Assembly (NCBI GenBank): GCA_023548195.1
Contig: JAJHZJ010000028.1
Span: forward strand, 2,925,001 to 2,989,000
Length of the DNA stretch: 64,000 bases
DNA from: Bettongia penicillata ogilbyi
Lineage: Eukaryota; Chordata; Mammalia; Diprotodontia; Potoroidae
Direction of reading: 5' to 3'
Made by a program: the position numbers and the translations under genes. How positions within the stretch are numbered: the first letter of the stretch is position 1; each line of letters begins with the position of its first letter. The notes under the pieces were generated by a model that saw only the letters and a program-made list of their open reading frames with translations, was not told the origin of the DNA and made no database searches. Of this stretch, positions 54,540 through 64,000 are shown one piece after another.

Positions 54540-54750
54540 CCCTCTTCACAGCCCTGGAAACATTTTGCTTAAGTCTTTCCTATATACTCAATAAATTCTA
54601 TTTTGTTTAACTCTCATTGGTATTCGTATCTTACTGGCAAAACTCATGATAAGCTCATCCTCTGCAGGAACTGTGTCATCTTTGTTATCTAGTGACACCT
54701 AGCACAAAGCCTTGGCACCAAGCAGATATACTTGAAAAATATTGAATTGA
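54540..54750 (+). mobile_element. L2 LINE fragment
   Basis: Shows 'ctctgcaggaactgtgtcat' and 'gacacctagcacaaagcctt', then the AATAAA-less L2 end 'gaaaaatattgaattgaatt'. Confidence 0.5.
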
Positions 54751-54759
54751 ATTGTTTTT

Positions 54760-55290
54760 TTTTGTGATAAAATAACAAAGCACTCAATCCCACATTTGTC
54801 TGCTGAATTGTTAACAGCTCAATAAACAGCTGTCTGTGGAGACAAGTAATGTATCATCAGAAAAAAAAACACCTAAGACTCACAAAAGAAAACTATTTGA
54901 TGCTTTGACATCATTTTTCAACCTCAGCTTTCACAGCTGCACATAATGTTTATGTGCTACTAAAAATTCAGATCCTTCCCACCAGTAGTCATTGTTCTCA
55001 ATGCTAGAAGAACCTCTAAGTTGGCAGGCATGCTTGACTGGTGGGAAATAGGATGGCAGATGTATCATAAAGGTTATTGTGAGTCAGGGAGAGGTTACTT
55101 AACTCTTTTGCGACATTGCAATAAACCTACTACTCAAGAAAAGTAGTGTGGTATGGCAAACAATGTCCTAGTGTATACTATACTCCCTCCAAAGAAGATG
55201 CTAAAATGTCTATTTTGAGAAAAGCCTTGATCCAAGAAAATAAAAAATAAATACTGAATGAAAAGATAAAATACAGCACAATGCCAGACA
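54760..55290. other. No repeat recognised; possible noncoding element
   Basis: A repeat-free stretch with closely spaced E-box CAGCTG and forkhead-like AATAAACA motifs near 54820-54835. No coding frame. Regulatory role is speculation. Confidence 0.25.
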
Positions 55291-55296
55291 TATTTG

Positions 55297-55540
55297 TTAT
55301 GGTTTGGTCATTTTCAGTTGTGTCTGACTCTTCTTGACTTCTTTGAGGTTTTCTTGATCTACCAGAGTGGTGTTTGCTATTTCCTTCTCCAGCTCATTTT
55401 ACAGATGAGGAAACTTGAGGCAACCAGAGTTAAGTAACTTGCTCAGAGTCACACAGATAGTAAGTGAATTCAGGAAGATGAGTCTTCGTGACTCCAAGCC
55501 CAGCGCTCTATCTGCTGTCTTATCTACCTGCCTAGATACA
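55297..55540 (-). mobile_element. Mar1-type SINE, antisense
   Basis: Plus strand: gttgtgtctgactcttcttg, ctatttccttctccagctca, ttttacagatgaggaaactt and ccagcgctctatctgctgtc. Bov-B-like tail on the left, tRNA head on the right. Confidence 0.8.
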
Positions 55541-55634
55541 TAATAATCATTTATTAAATGCTTTGTCTATCTATAAAACATATATTGAAGGTGGCAAAAA
55601 TAAAATCCTCACCTAGGAGGAGTGGGAGTGGGAA

Positions 55635-55758
55635 CAGATGGATACAATAATTATTGTAGCTCTAATGATTATTAGCTGTATTACTACAGCCAAGCCACCA
55701 ATTGCTCTGAATTTCAGATTCTCGTCTATAAAACGAGAGTATTGGACTATATTATGAT
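55635..55758 (+). mobile_element. MIR fragment
   Basis: Contains ctctgaatttcagattctcg and tctataaaacgagagtattg. Partial. Confidence 0.45.
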
Positions 55759-55890
55759 TTATTAACCTTTTTGTGACATAGACCTCTCTAAATAGTCTGG
55801 CAAAGCCTATGGAACTCCCTCTAAGAATAATGTTTTTAAATAATTATAAAGAAAATAAATTTTATTGACATATGATCATTCTTTTTTTTT
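55759..55890. mobile_element. hAT-type MITE, inverted relative of 21.9 kb
   Basis: Contains 'ttattaacctttttgtgaca', 'agtctggcaaagcctatgga' and 'actccctctaagaataatgt', the reverse complement pattern of the elements at 20.3, 21.9 and 22.7 kb. Confidence 0.55.
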
Positions 55891-55899
55891 TTAAAAACG

Positions 55900-56176
55900 T
55901 AGCTTGCTCAAGGTTTCCATAGGTAGCATGTGATTGAGAGAGAAGGTGAAAGTGACAAAATCTTCCTGACTTTGAGATCAGCTCTTTATCCCCTAGAGAT
56001 CAGATGCCTTTTCACTGCTTAATAGGCAAATATCTGTAAGGAGGTTTTTCTTTACTTTATTCATTCTCTGAGGGTACATTTCTAGAGTACCTTAGAATGT
56101 GCAGAGTGCATTCCTCAACAAAATCTGGAGGAGGGTAGTAAAAGCATTATTAACCCATTTTTACAGATGAGAAGCT
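55900..56176. repeat. 270-bp direct repeat, copy 1
   Basis: Aligns with 57969-58240 from agcttgctcaaggtttccat to the ccatttttacagatga region. Roughly 80-85% alike by eye. The left third is an antisense SINE core (tcttcctgactttgagatca); the middle is not a SINE I know (ggcaaatatctgtaaggagg, gagtgcattcctcaacaaaa). Confidence 0.75.
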
Positions 56177-57107
56177 AGGGCTAAATTATCTCCAAGGTCC
56201 TCTTCAGTTCTAATGTTCTGTATCCTACTTTTAAAAATTCCATCACAAGAGTTACAAAATCCACTTGTGCTTCAGTAATAAACAATAAAAACCAGTAACA
56301 TTTTTTCTTCTGAGCTCTGAGGGAGAAAATGTAATTGTCTACAAAGATGGAAGATCTGTTAAAACATTCTCAATCTGAGCCCTCTCTATGCAAATGCTCC
56401 TTCAACAGCACTGGTGACTCAACAGCCCTGATTTTCAAGGATATTCCCTTTTTCACCACCACTGGTCCCAAGCTAGAACATCTGGAGACGCTTCAGAATG
56501 AGAAACAAAGAAACATCAGACCTCAAGGGGAAAAGCACAGAACTGGAAAAGACCTAGATTATGCATTAAGACAAAAATTAAAATCATCTACCACAATATA
56601 ATACAGAGTCCTTCTTCCTTACCTTTGCCAAGTTACATTTTTTTTAAAGCATGCTAGTTGGTTTTTCAAGGAAGAAAATTCTCTTTCATTCATTCCTCTG
56701 TTTCAACTCATGTACTATGCCTAATGAATTTATAAATATGCAAAGAGTCAAGAAGAACTGTTGTCGCTCACTGAACCCCTCCCATGTCATACTAGATACT
56801 GTGCAAGACAGAATTTAGTAGGAGGACTTTGTTTTCATTTAAATACTAAGATCCAACCATTTTCTGGTCTCTTTGTCATGGATGTAGCTGTCCATTTGAC
56901 CAACCAACACAAACAGCTGATGTGTTTAAAAAAAATGAGAGAAGGAACCTTGCAAATTGTGTCTCACTGAAAATTCATGACTGAGAGCTTCTCTCTGAAT
57001 CCTATAGTCAAACATAATTTGGCACACATCACCACATTTACCGTTGTTTTCTTAACTGGAAATAGAATCTATTCAAACAATACTCATTGTCTTTCCCTCT
57101 CTACTCA

Positions 57108-57200
57108 CTATCCCAATCAGTCAATGACATTTCTTAAGCATCTACTACGTACCAGGTACTGTGCTGGGTGCTGAACAGGATCCAAATCAAGTTATTGATA
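57108..57200 (+). mobile_element. L3-like fragment
   Basis: Contains ttcttaagcatctactacgt and accaggtactgtgctgggtg; same old family as at 4.6 kb. Confidence 0.5.
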
Positions 57201-57379
57201 ATGCCTGCAATCATACATGGGGACCTATTAATGCATATTCTTTTCAATATCACCTTTTTCTTGTCATTTTTGATACTGACTTAATAAGTAAACATAAGTT
57301 GAGAATAGAAGGCAAATTAAGCAGGGAAGGGCTTTCTCAATTCTTCTTATCCTTCCCCACTCTAACATCACCAATATAA

Positions 57380-57968
57380 ACACAACATAGTGGGAGATGG
57401 AGGGTAGAGTCTGACCAAACTTCAGTGGGAAGGAAAGAGAGCAGGCTGATTAACTCTTCAAGCCCTAGTTTCTATAGTATAATGACAAGGACCATAGCAT
57501 ATAGCATACCACTTTGGACCTCTACCTATACATGAAGGGGTCAAGAAATATGTCTCATCATGGGATGTTATTGTACCAAATTTTTACAGTATCTAGGACT
57601 TTGTTTCTTCATATTTCCTTGAGCTAGGTAAACTTAGGAAAGAGAGACCAGTGGCTTCATCTGCTTCACATATTCCAGGGATAGCAGTGACCCAGGAAGC
57701 ATGAATATCTTTTATACTCTGCAAATCATGAGTAAAGCAATAACAGTTAAAATGAAACAGCTAAACTAAACCAGGCAGAAGGTTATCAGACTTAAAGGGA
57801 TGTCCACATAGGTACTAAACAAAGAAGAGTCATTCACAGTATTTCTTAAAAATAATTTTTATTTCTTGATTTTTAAAAACTGGACCTGGTTTTATTGTTA
57901 TATGAAACTCTCCATGCTCCACATCAGTCCTGCAAAATAAGTCTTGGAGAAGTGCCTAAGGGGTTCAA
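57380..57968. other. No gene or repeat recognised
   Basis: Single-copy-looking noncoding DNA between the two members of the 270-bp repeat. Confidence 0.4.
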
Positions 57969-58240
57969 TAGCTTGCTCAAGGTTTCCATGGCTAGTATGT
58001 GAGTGAGACAGAGAGTGAACCCAACCAAGTCTTCCTGACTTTGAGATCAGCTCTCTGCACTAGAGTCCAGCTGCCTTTCATTGCTAAATAGGCAAGTATT
58101 TATAAGGAGGGTTCTTCACTTTATCCATTCTTTGAGGGAGCACATTTCTAGAGCATGTTAGAATGTGCAAAATGCATTCCTCAAAAACCTCTGAAGGAGG
58201 GTAGTAATGGCATAATTAATCCATTTTTCCAGATGAGGAA
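57969..58240. repeat. 270-bp direct repeat, copy 2
   Basis: Partner of 55900-56176, about 2.07 kb downstream. Flanks do not match, so only the 270 bp is shared. An antisense SINE continues to about 58350 (gaggaaactgaatctcaaag). Confidence 0.75.
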
Positions 58241-58934
58241 ACTGAATCTCAAAGAGGTTAAGTGACTTGTCTAGAATAACAAAACTACAGAGTTAGGGCT
58301 CAAACTTAAACCTTTTGAAACCAAGCTGATGTTTTTCCTACCACCCATTGCTGGCTCTCTTCCTGAAGTTATTTATTTATTTCAGGGATGAGATGTAAAT
58401 GTACAGGCATCATCAGATTTCCAGTAACACCCTCCAAAAGTCTAGGACAGTAACTCAGACACTAGTATCATGCTTCAACAGAGAGTTTACTCCTTTTGTT
58501 GCTAAGAAAATATTCTGACTTTCTGCTCCCATCCTCTCAGTGACTTTTTTGTTGTGGTCTAGTTGCCAATATATCCCCGTCACTACTCCTTCTTGTAACA
58601 CTGTAGTTTAGATCACAAATCAATCTGATTTAAGACTGTGTATAGAATTCCCTCTGACACATCCCATTCCTGACTCTTGGATGAAGTCAGGGGGCAGTCT
58701 GGTAGTTACAGATACTAAATGGACCTATTCATTCTGATGGTAGGGGGGAGGGGAAGCAAAGAGGGAAACATGCAAATGTATCTGGCTTTCTAAACAGAGG
58801 AACACACAAAACTCTAAAAAAACAGCCAAAACTCTCATTTCAAGGGCTTTAGAAGAAAAAACAGCATAGATAATAATGTCAGCAAAATAATACTTTCATA
58901 TGACACAATTAGCATGTATATATGGTACAATGTA

Positions 58935-59095
58935 ATGGGCACTGTGTCAGAGGATTTGGTTCCTATCCCAACTCCTTTTCCCTGGGTAACTTGGACAAAT
59001 CACCTAAGTACTCTGGACCTAAGTTTCCATGTAAAGTGAGAGACCTGGACTAGACGGCTTTAGAGGACCTTTTAACTTTAAATCTATGAGTCTAT
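58935..59095 (+). mobile_element. MIR-like SINE
   Basis: Contains gtgtcagaggatttggttcc, ctgggtaacttggacaaatc and agagacctggactagacggc. Confidence 0.65.
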
Positions 59096-59099
59096 TTAA

Positions 59100-59940
59100 A
59101 ACCAGTTCAATTTTTTACCATCAAAACAATATTTGATTATTATCTGATTACAAAGAGACCCAGCATACTTTCTTTTATGACCAGGTATACTCTGCTTGAC
59201 ACTTACAATTAGTTTATAAAAACACATTAGGTGAAATGATGTCATTAACACCCACAGGAGGCAATGCCATAAAAGGGTGAACTTTGCAACTTTTGAGTGG
59301 AATTTTAGTTATAATGTATTAATAACATTATCATGAAATAATGCTAATTGAGGCAGCTTTGTATGGGGAAAGCTTGTACTAAAGTAAATATTTATAAAGA
59401 AGGGCATGTGGAAGACCATATATTTACACCGTTCCAATTTCTCTCCTCTAGATAGATACATACACACACAGAGATTTCTCCAACATGGGTTGTGGTTTGT
59501 CATTCATTCTCCAAGAGGAAGTTGATGTCATGAGTTGCAATTGAATTGGATTTTAGTGAGGGAGGGCTGTGTGAAGTCACCAGCCTCACTTACTCCTCTG
59601 GAGCCATCTGGGTCCAGTAGCCATATACAGATCAAGAAAACTGGAGATAGTCCAGGATGCAGTGTGAGATCATGGCCTTTTTAAGCTAAGGTCTTTCTGA
59701 GTTGTCACTTTGAGTGAGGCAACACCCATTTAGTAATTAGGCCTGTTAAGAAGTGAGTCAAGAGAGAAAAACCAAATGACTGGTATCTTCTCTTATCAGG
59801 GCAGAAGTATTTAATTTGTGTTACAAAGCTACACTTAGACCTTTGCTGAAGCTCATTATTACAGTACCAGATATGGGAAGGATTTGTGATTTCCTTACTC
59901 TAAGGAACTCCTGGAATGGGAATTCCTTCTAGCACTGAGG
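59100..59940. other. No gene; possible old repeat at 59510-59790
   Basis: The stretch 59510-59790 (gaggaagttgatgtcatgag, cctctggagccatctgggtc) has the feel of a dispersed family, but I cannot name it. The rest is unassigned. Confidence 0.3.
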
Positions 59941-59944
59941 AGGA

Positions 59945-60205
59945 AGGGAGCAAACATTTACTAAGGCCCTGCTATGTGCCAAGCAGTGTATGAAGCCCTT
60001 TACAACTACTACCTCATTTGATCCTCTCAACAATCCAGGGAAGTAGATGCTATTATCATACCCATTTTACAGTTGAGGAAATAGAGGAAGACAAGTGTTT
60101 TGCCCAGGGTCACACAGTGCTAATAAGTGTCTGTGATCAGATTTAAACTAAGTCTTCTTGACCCTGGCTCAGCATTCTGTCCACTGAGTTCACCCAGGCA
60201 GCTTG
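59945..60205 (-). mobile_element. THER1/MIR CORE-SINE, full length, antisense
   Basis: Plus strand: 'acatttactaaggccctgct', 'acctcatttgatcctctcaa', 'gcccagggtcacacagtgct' and 'cattctgtccactgagttca'. Good example of the family. Confidence 0.85.
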
Positions 60206-60259
60206 CAAATGAGCTACAGTTTAGTGGCTATATCTTAGAAAGTTGCCTAAGGCATAAAC

Positions 60260-60360
60260 CAGTCACGAAACTTGTCCATGGTCACACAACTACTAAGTTC
60301 TAAGGTTTACCTGACTCCTAGCCTAGAACTCTATCATGCTGATATCACATTGCCTCTAGT
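60260..60360 (-). mobile_element. SINE fragment, antisense
   Basis: Shows cttgtccatggtcacacaac, tacctgactcctagcctaga and actctatcatgctgatatca. Confidence 0.5.
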
Positions 60361-60599
60361 ATATGGGTAGAGTACAAAAGCAAATTAATAAGCAAGGTGT
60401 CAGGATTTGGGGTTTTTTTTTTTGTAGATTTTTCTATTTTTGTTGATTTTTGTTCTATTTTTGTTGATTATCAATGTTTGTTGATTTTTCTACAGCCTAG
60501 TTCAACCAAAGTATAATATGATCACTTAAAAAAGTCACATTGGTCATGTTCAGTTTTATATCATTATTATTTCTGAATGTACCACCTCTCCCCCAACAT

Positions 60600-60749
60600 G
60601 AAAGCCTAACTTTAAAAAAATTAACTTTTATTCTTACATCACTTTCCTTTGTTAATCATTTGCTCCTTCCCTTGCCCCAGCAAGTCATCCCTTACAAAAA
60701 GAACAAAAACGGCAGAAAAAAAGCTATTCAGCAATGCTAACCAACACAA
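60600..60749 (-). mobile_element. L1 3' fragment, left piece
   Basis: Plus strand 'ttgccccagcaagtcatccc', 'ttacaaaaagaacaaaaacg' and 'ctaaccaacacaa' fit a marsupial L1 3' region. The continuation appears after the LTR-like block, from 61750. Confidence 0.5.
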
Positions 60750-60800
60750 TGCAACAGCAAGCAAAGTAGGATTATTGATGCTTTTCTGGACTGAATTTTA

Positions 60801-60890
60801 ACCAATCAGATATGTGCATGTGGGCTCTAGCCAATCAGATATGTACATGTGAGTTCTAGCCAATCAAATATTAAGTATAACTGTATATAA
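60801..60890 (+). promoter_or_regulatory. Triple CCAAT array plus TATA box
   Basis: A 29-bp unit (ccaatcagatatgtgcatgt...) is repeated about two and a half times, giving CCAAT at 60802, 60831 and 60860. TATATAA follows at 60884. Order and spacing are those of an RNA polymerase II core promoter; a start near 60915 would be expected. Function is inferred. Confidence 0.55.
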
Positions 60891-61015
60891 AGAGAGAGCT
60901 AGTGTTGAGAAGGCAGATATGAAGAGAGCCAACTTTGAAGGGATGAGTCGTCAGCATTGAGAAGAGGGCTGGGAAGAGACCTCTGAGCAGAAAGGAGACC
61001 TCTGGACTGCGAGAG

Positions 61016-61190
61016 GTGGGCAGCTAGATGGAGCAGTGGTAGAGCACCAGCCCTAGAGTCAGGAGCACTTCAGTTCAAATCCAGTCTCAGTTACTTGACA
61101 CTTACTAGCTGTGTGACCCTGGGCAAGTCACTTAACCCCAATTGCCTAAACAAAGTAAATAAGTAAGTAAATAAATAAATGAAAATAAAA
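61016..61190 (+). mobile_element. WSINE1-like short CORE-SINE
   Basis: Head gtgggcagctagatggagca, then ttcagttcaaatccagtctc, gctgtgtgaccctgggcaag and tcacttaaccccaattgcct, ending in a (AAAT)n tail. The short tail without Bov-B sequence separates it from Mar1. Low divergence suggests a fairly young insertion. Confidence 0.75.
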
Positions 61191-61749
61191 ACTATTTCTA
61201 AAAGGGAGAGAGGAGACCTCTGAGCCAAGAGAGGAGACTTCTGATGGGAGAGATTTGCTAAAGGAGCCTTGGAACTTTGAAAGGGAATAGGGCTGTTTGA
61301 GAGCTATTAACGTAAATTGAGCTGTTAACACAGAGCCTCTGGACTTTGGAGGTGAATTAAGATGATGGCGGTGGGTGGGTGTGTCAGTATTGTTCTGTGG
61401 AGCTTTGTTTTCCCAGAGGTAGAAGGTGCAGAATGGAGCAGTGCCTCTGAGCTGAGACATGATCAGTAGGGAGAGCTGCCTAGTATGAATCCAGGCGAGA
61501 GTCAAGTGATCAGCCCACAGAGGAAGAGCCCTGGGACTTGAAAGTCAACCTCAAGTTAAGATGAAAAAGGACTTTACTTGGACACTTGGTATTGATTAAG
61601 GATGTTGCTATGAATGTTATGCTTTACTTTACTGAACAATGTTTAGCTTATTGCTGAATAGAGAGTGCATTATACTATGCAACTAGACCCCTTGAAATTA
61701 TTCACAGCAGCAGTCCTCCGTTGTGCTGCCATGATTGGCTTTTCACACA

Positions 61750-62310
61750 CCAACAAAATTTGATAGCATATGCAATGTTCCACACCAGAAGTTTCCCATC
61801 TCCTCAAGAAAGAGAGGGCAATACATTTTCTGCTTGGCTGCTACAATGACAAAGCACTCAGTTTTGGTTTTTGATGTTGTATGTTGCTCTTGTTTATATC
61901 ACTGCATCCATTGTATAGAGTTTTCCCAATTCTTCACATTTCACTCCACATCAATTCATGTAAGTCTTCTCAAGCTTTTCAGAATTCTCCTTAATCATCA
62001 TTTCTTATAGCACAGGAATATTCTATTATTTTTCCAACCCCACAAATTTGAAAAATATCTTTTAGCAAAGAAAAACAGATAAAGAAAAGCAATGGAAACA
62101 ATGCCATGTCTGATAGTATATACACTGTTAAGAGAAGAAAAGTATCGATTATTGCAATTGCTCAGAGTTCATTTTCTTTTTAATATTCTTGTCATTAATA
62201 ATCCTGCAGTCATTATATATCACTGTCCTCCTGGTTCTGAATCAACAGTTATTTTTTTTTTGTACACTTTATCATCATCCTTAAAATCCAGCAGCCTGGG
62301 CTAGCATGAA
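61750..62310 (-). mobile_element. L1 3' fragment, right piece
   Basis: Plus strand: 'tagcatatgcaatgttccac', 'gtttcccatctcctcaagaa', 'catcaattcatgtaagtctt' and 'catcatttcttatagcacag'. Same strand and order as the left piece at 60600. Confidence 0.55.
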
Positions 62311-62985
62311 CTATTAAGAACCCAAGAAAAGAGAGATCCGAATGGCAATTTTCTCAGTTAGCATAAATCCCTTTCGACAAGACTTCAGGCTTCATGTCTC
62401 TTACTCCTTTACTGGGTAGGTTTCATAATTACTAGTAAATTCTTCTTAAGCCTTGGCTGTTTGTTAGAAGGCAAACACATTGGCAGCCTCAGATGTGTCC
62501 TACTCACACACTAGGGTAGGTTTATAAATCTGATTATAGAGTAAGTTAAGCAATAAAGATGTCACCTATCTAGAGCTTTAAGGATACTCACAAGAGGGAC
62601 CTGCCTCCTCTTACCCATGCTGGCTAAAGCACGATTTCCTGGCTGTTTCTCCTAATTCTCACCAGGTCGTGGCTGGCCAATTAGTCACATTTATGAAGCA
62701 ATATTGAGAATAATCCCAAATAGTAAATAATTTTTAAAAATTTCTTTATGGAAAGAAATATGATTTTTTTCCACTATTTTTTAAAGCTTATGGATTATCT
62801 TTTTCAGAGAGTAGTTGAGAGAGTGAAGGAAATGTGTTTTTTGGAATCTGATTCTGACCAACTAAGTTAATGAAAGATCCATGGGCCAAGATGAAATTTA
62901 ACAGAGAAGGTTCTGAAAACATGGGTCAAAAACCCCAACTGTATAAGCAATGGATAGGAAAACCCAACTAGAAAGCATATTCTAT
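62311..62985. other. No gene or repeat recognised
   Basis: Unassigned noncoding DNA. The minus frame 62867-63073 overlaps the next SINE and has no known domain. Confidence 0.4.
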
Positions 62986-62989
62986 GAAA

Positions 62990-63225
62990 AAGACCTGGGC
63001 TTTTTAGTAAGTAAAACAGATGTCGATTCAAAATACCCAGGTTCAAAAGTTGGCTCCACAACCTACTAGCCATGTGGCCCTATACAAATCTTTCAATCAT
63101 TCTGTACCTTTGTTTCAACATCAATAAGATAGAAATAACAATATCTGTGCTACCTGCCACATGCAGTTGTGGTAAAGTGATGTGTAACCTTAAAGCATTA
63201 TATAGATGAGCTATTAAGATGCATT
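62990..63225 (+). mobile_element. MIR/THER1 SINE
   Basis: Core 'ctactagccatgtggcccta', then 'acatgcagttgtggtaaagt' and 'aaccttaaagcattatatag'. Near full length. Confidence 0.7.
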
Positions 63226-63284
63226 TATTAACTTGTTTAACTAGGATTCGTATTCAGTCACTAGCACAGATTGCAACCATCCCA

Positions 63285-63655
63285 CGTATTCTTTTTCTTA
63301 TGGAATAAAGCAAGTATTTTCACAACATAGTATAACAAAACGATGATTGCACATGAAACTGTAAATCTATTATGTACAACTTGAAATTTCCTTTCAAATA
63401 CATAATAAAGTCATCATGTAAATTTCTTTTCTTTCTTCCCCACCCAGCCCTAGAGATGGTTAACATTAGATGCAAATAGCTGAATATATGTAAAATTATT
63501 CTATATGTACTTCTATTTATCAATTCTTTCTCTGGATGCGGATAGCATCTTTCTTTATATATCCTTTATAGTTAATTTGGGTATTTATAATAGTCAAAAT
63601 GCCTTATCCATGTCTTCTAATCGATTGTGATTATTTTGTTTCATTTTGTAAATCC
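63285..63655 (-). mobile_element. L1 3' end, antisense
   Basis: Plus strand: tgattgcacatgaaactgta, ctattatgtacaacttgaaa, gccctagagatggttaacat, tctttctctggatgcggata and ggtatttataatagtcaaaa. Typical marsupial L1 3' UTR; other residual frames there are part of it. Confidence 0.7.
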
Positions 63656-64000
63656 TCCATAGAAAATCAACTCAACACCCTGGAAGTTTTTCTTTAGTTC
63701 TTTTACTATCTCAGGAGTGCTGATAAGCACTTGACCAGTCTTTCATTGTCACTCAATGATCAAACAATATCATTATTGTTATCAAACCAGGGCCCCAGTA
63801 ACAAGGTTTCAAACTAAATCACCATCAAAATATTTTGGCAGAATGTAAAACAGGAAAGGTTATGAGCAAGAGAAACTGGAGGAGCAGTAGGGCTCAGTAT
63901 GGCAATGTGGCCATGATAGTACTGAGAAGTCCAGGGTTCCTGGATATGGATGAATATCTGTGGCTAGAGTACATCTTAATGTCATTTCTGTGTACCCCTA
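63656..64000. other. No gene recognised; SINE-like head at the edge
   Basis: The last 110 bases (cagtatggcaatgtggccat, gagaagtccagggttcctgg) may be the start of a SINE that leaves the window. Otherwise unassigned. Confidence 0.3.

Larger units (their letters stand above)
60750..61749 (+). mobile_element. Candidate solo LTR inserted in L1
   Basis: The block starts TG (60750) and ends CA (61749). It interrupts an L1 fragment, with CCAACACAA (60741-60749) and CCAACAAAA (61750-61758) on either side. Inside, three CCAAT boxes sit 29 bp apart (60802, 60831, 60860), followed by TATATAA at 60884-60890. A GC-richer, GAGAGGAGACCTCTG-repeating leader comes next. It holds a SINE at 61016-61190. A 9-bp flanking repeat is long for a retroviral LTR, so the ends may be off by a few bases. 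No retroviral gene is present. Confidence 0.45.

Noticed and set aside
56335..56601. 88-codon plus-strand frame
   Set aside because: The longest frame in a repeat-poor part, but it shows no domain or signal. A frame of this length is expected by chance in 64 kb.
61016..61190. tRNA gene
   Set aside because: The tRNA-like box motifs belong to SINE heads. None of the SINEs folds by eye into a cloverleaf with an acceptor stem.

Overview
The window looks like intergenic or intronic DNA from a marsupial. It is AT-rich and carries no exon chain, CpG island or long open frame that I would assign to a host gene. The marsupial call rests on the repeats. There are tRNA-headed CORE-SINEs whose tail resembles the Bov-B/RTE LINE end (Mar1-type), one short WSINE1-like SINE, many MIR/THER1, L2 and L3 copies, and three 'half-L1' (HAL1) elements that go from L1-type ORF1 straight to a 3' UTR with no ORF2. 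Family names come from recognition of motifs and cannot be checked here against a repeat library. The species cannot be fixed.

Layout. 1-10.8 kb: MIR/THER1 and Mar1 SINEs, an antisense L1 3' fragment (4.9-6.06 kb), an L3 remnant, L2 tails and a small DNA transposon. 10.85-11.05 kb: a truncated 7SL (SRP) RNA pseudogene. 14-20.3 kb: an inverted pair and a direct pair of short repeats, a 51-bp micro-insertion, microsatellites and an LTR-like stretch with a perfect hairpin. 20-26 kb: hAT-like MITEs and L2. 26.2-27.9 kb: a decayed non-L1 LINE with a recognisable reverse transcriptase. 28.8-29.3 kb: a possible solo LTR. 30.7-33.6 kb: a full-length plus-strand HAL1 with a 13-bp target duplication. 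33.9-34.5 kb: a Mar1 nested in a THER1. 39.1-42.2 kb: four SINE fragments sharing an unusual 3' tail. 42.6-48.1 kb: an old plus-strand HAL1 split by a young minus-strand HAL1. 50.5-53.6 kb: a mosaic of L1 3' ends with another nested insertion. 55.3-58.3 kb: a Mar1 and a local 270-bp duplication. 60.6-62.3 kb: an LTR-like promoter block, itself holding a SINE, inserted in an old L1 fragment. 63.3-63.65 kb: a last L1 end.

No cellular operon or pathway is encoded. The coherent biology is retrotransposition. The two young HAL1s are close to 98% alike over the roughly 240 bp of 3' UTR compared by eye. They lack any reverse transcriptase, and their 3' UTRs carry two copies of the tail motif seen in the local L1s, so they were probably moved in trans by L1. 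All ORF1 frames here are broken, so these copies are not coding as they stand. Stretches I could not assign (2.2-4.5, 11.6-13.2, 20.6-21.7, 23.8-25.0, 28.0-28.8, 35.1-36.7, 40.6-41.5, 53.6-54.3, 56.2-57.1, 62.3-63.0 kb) look like single-copy noncoding DNA.
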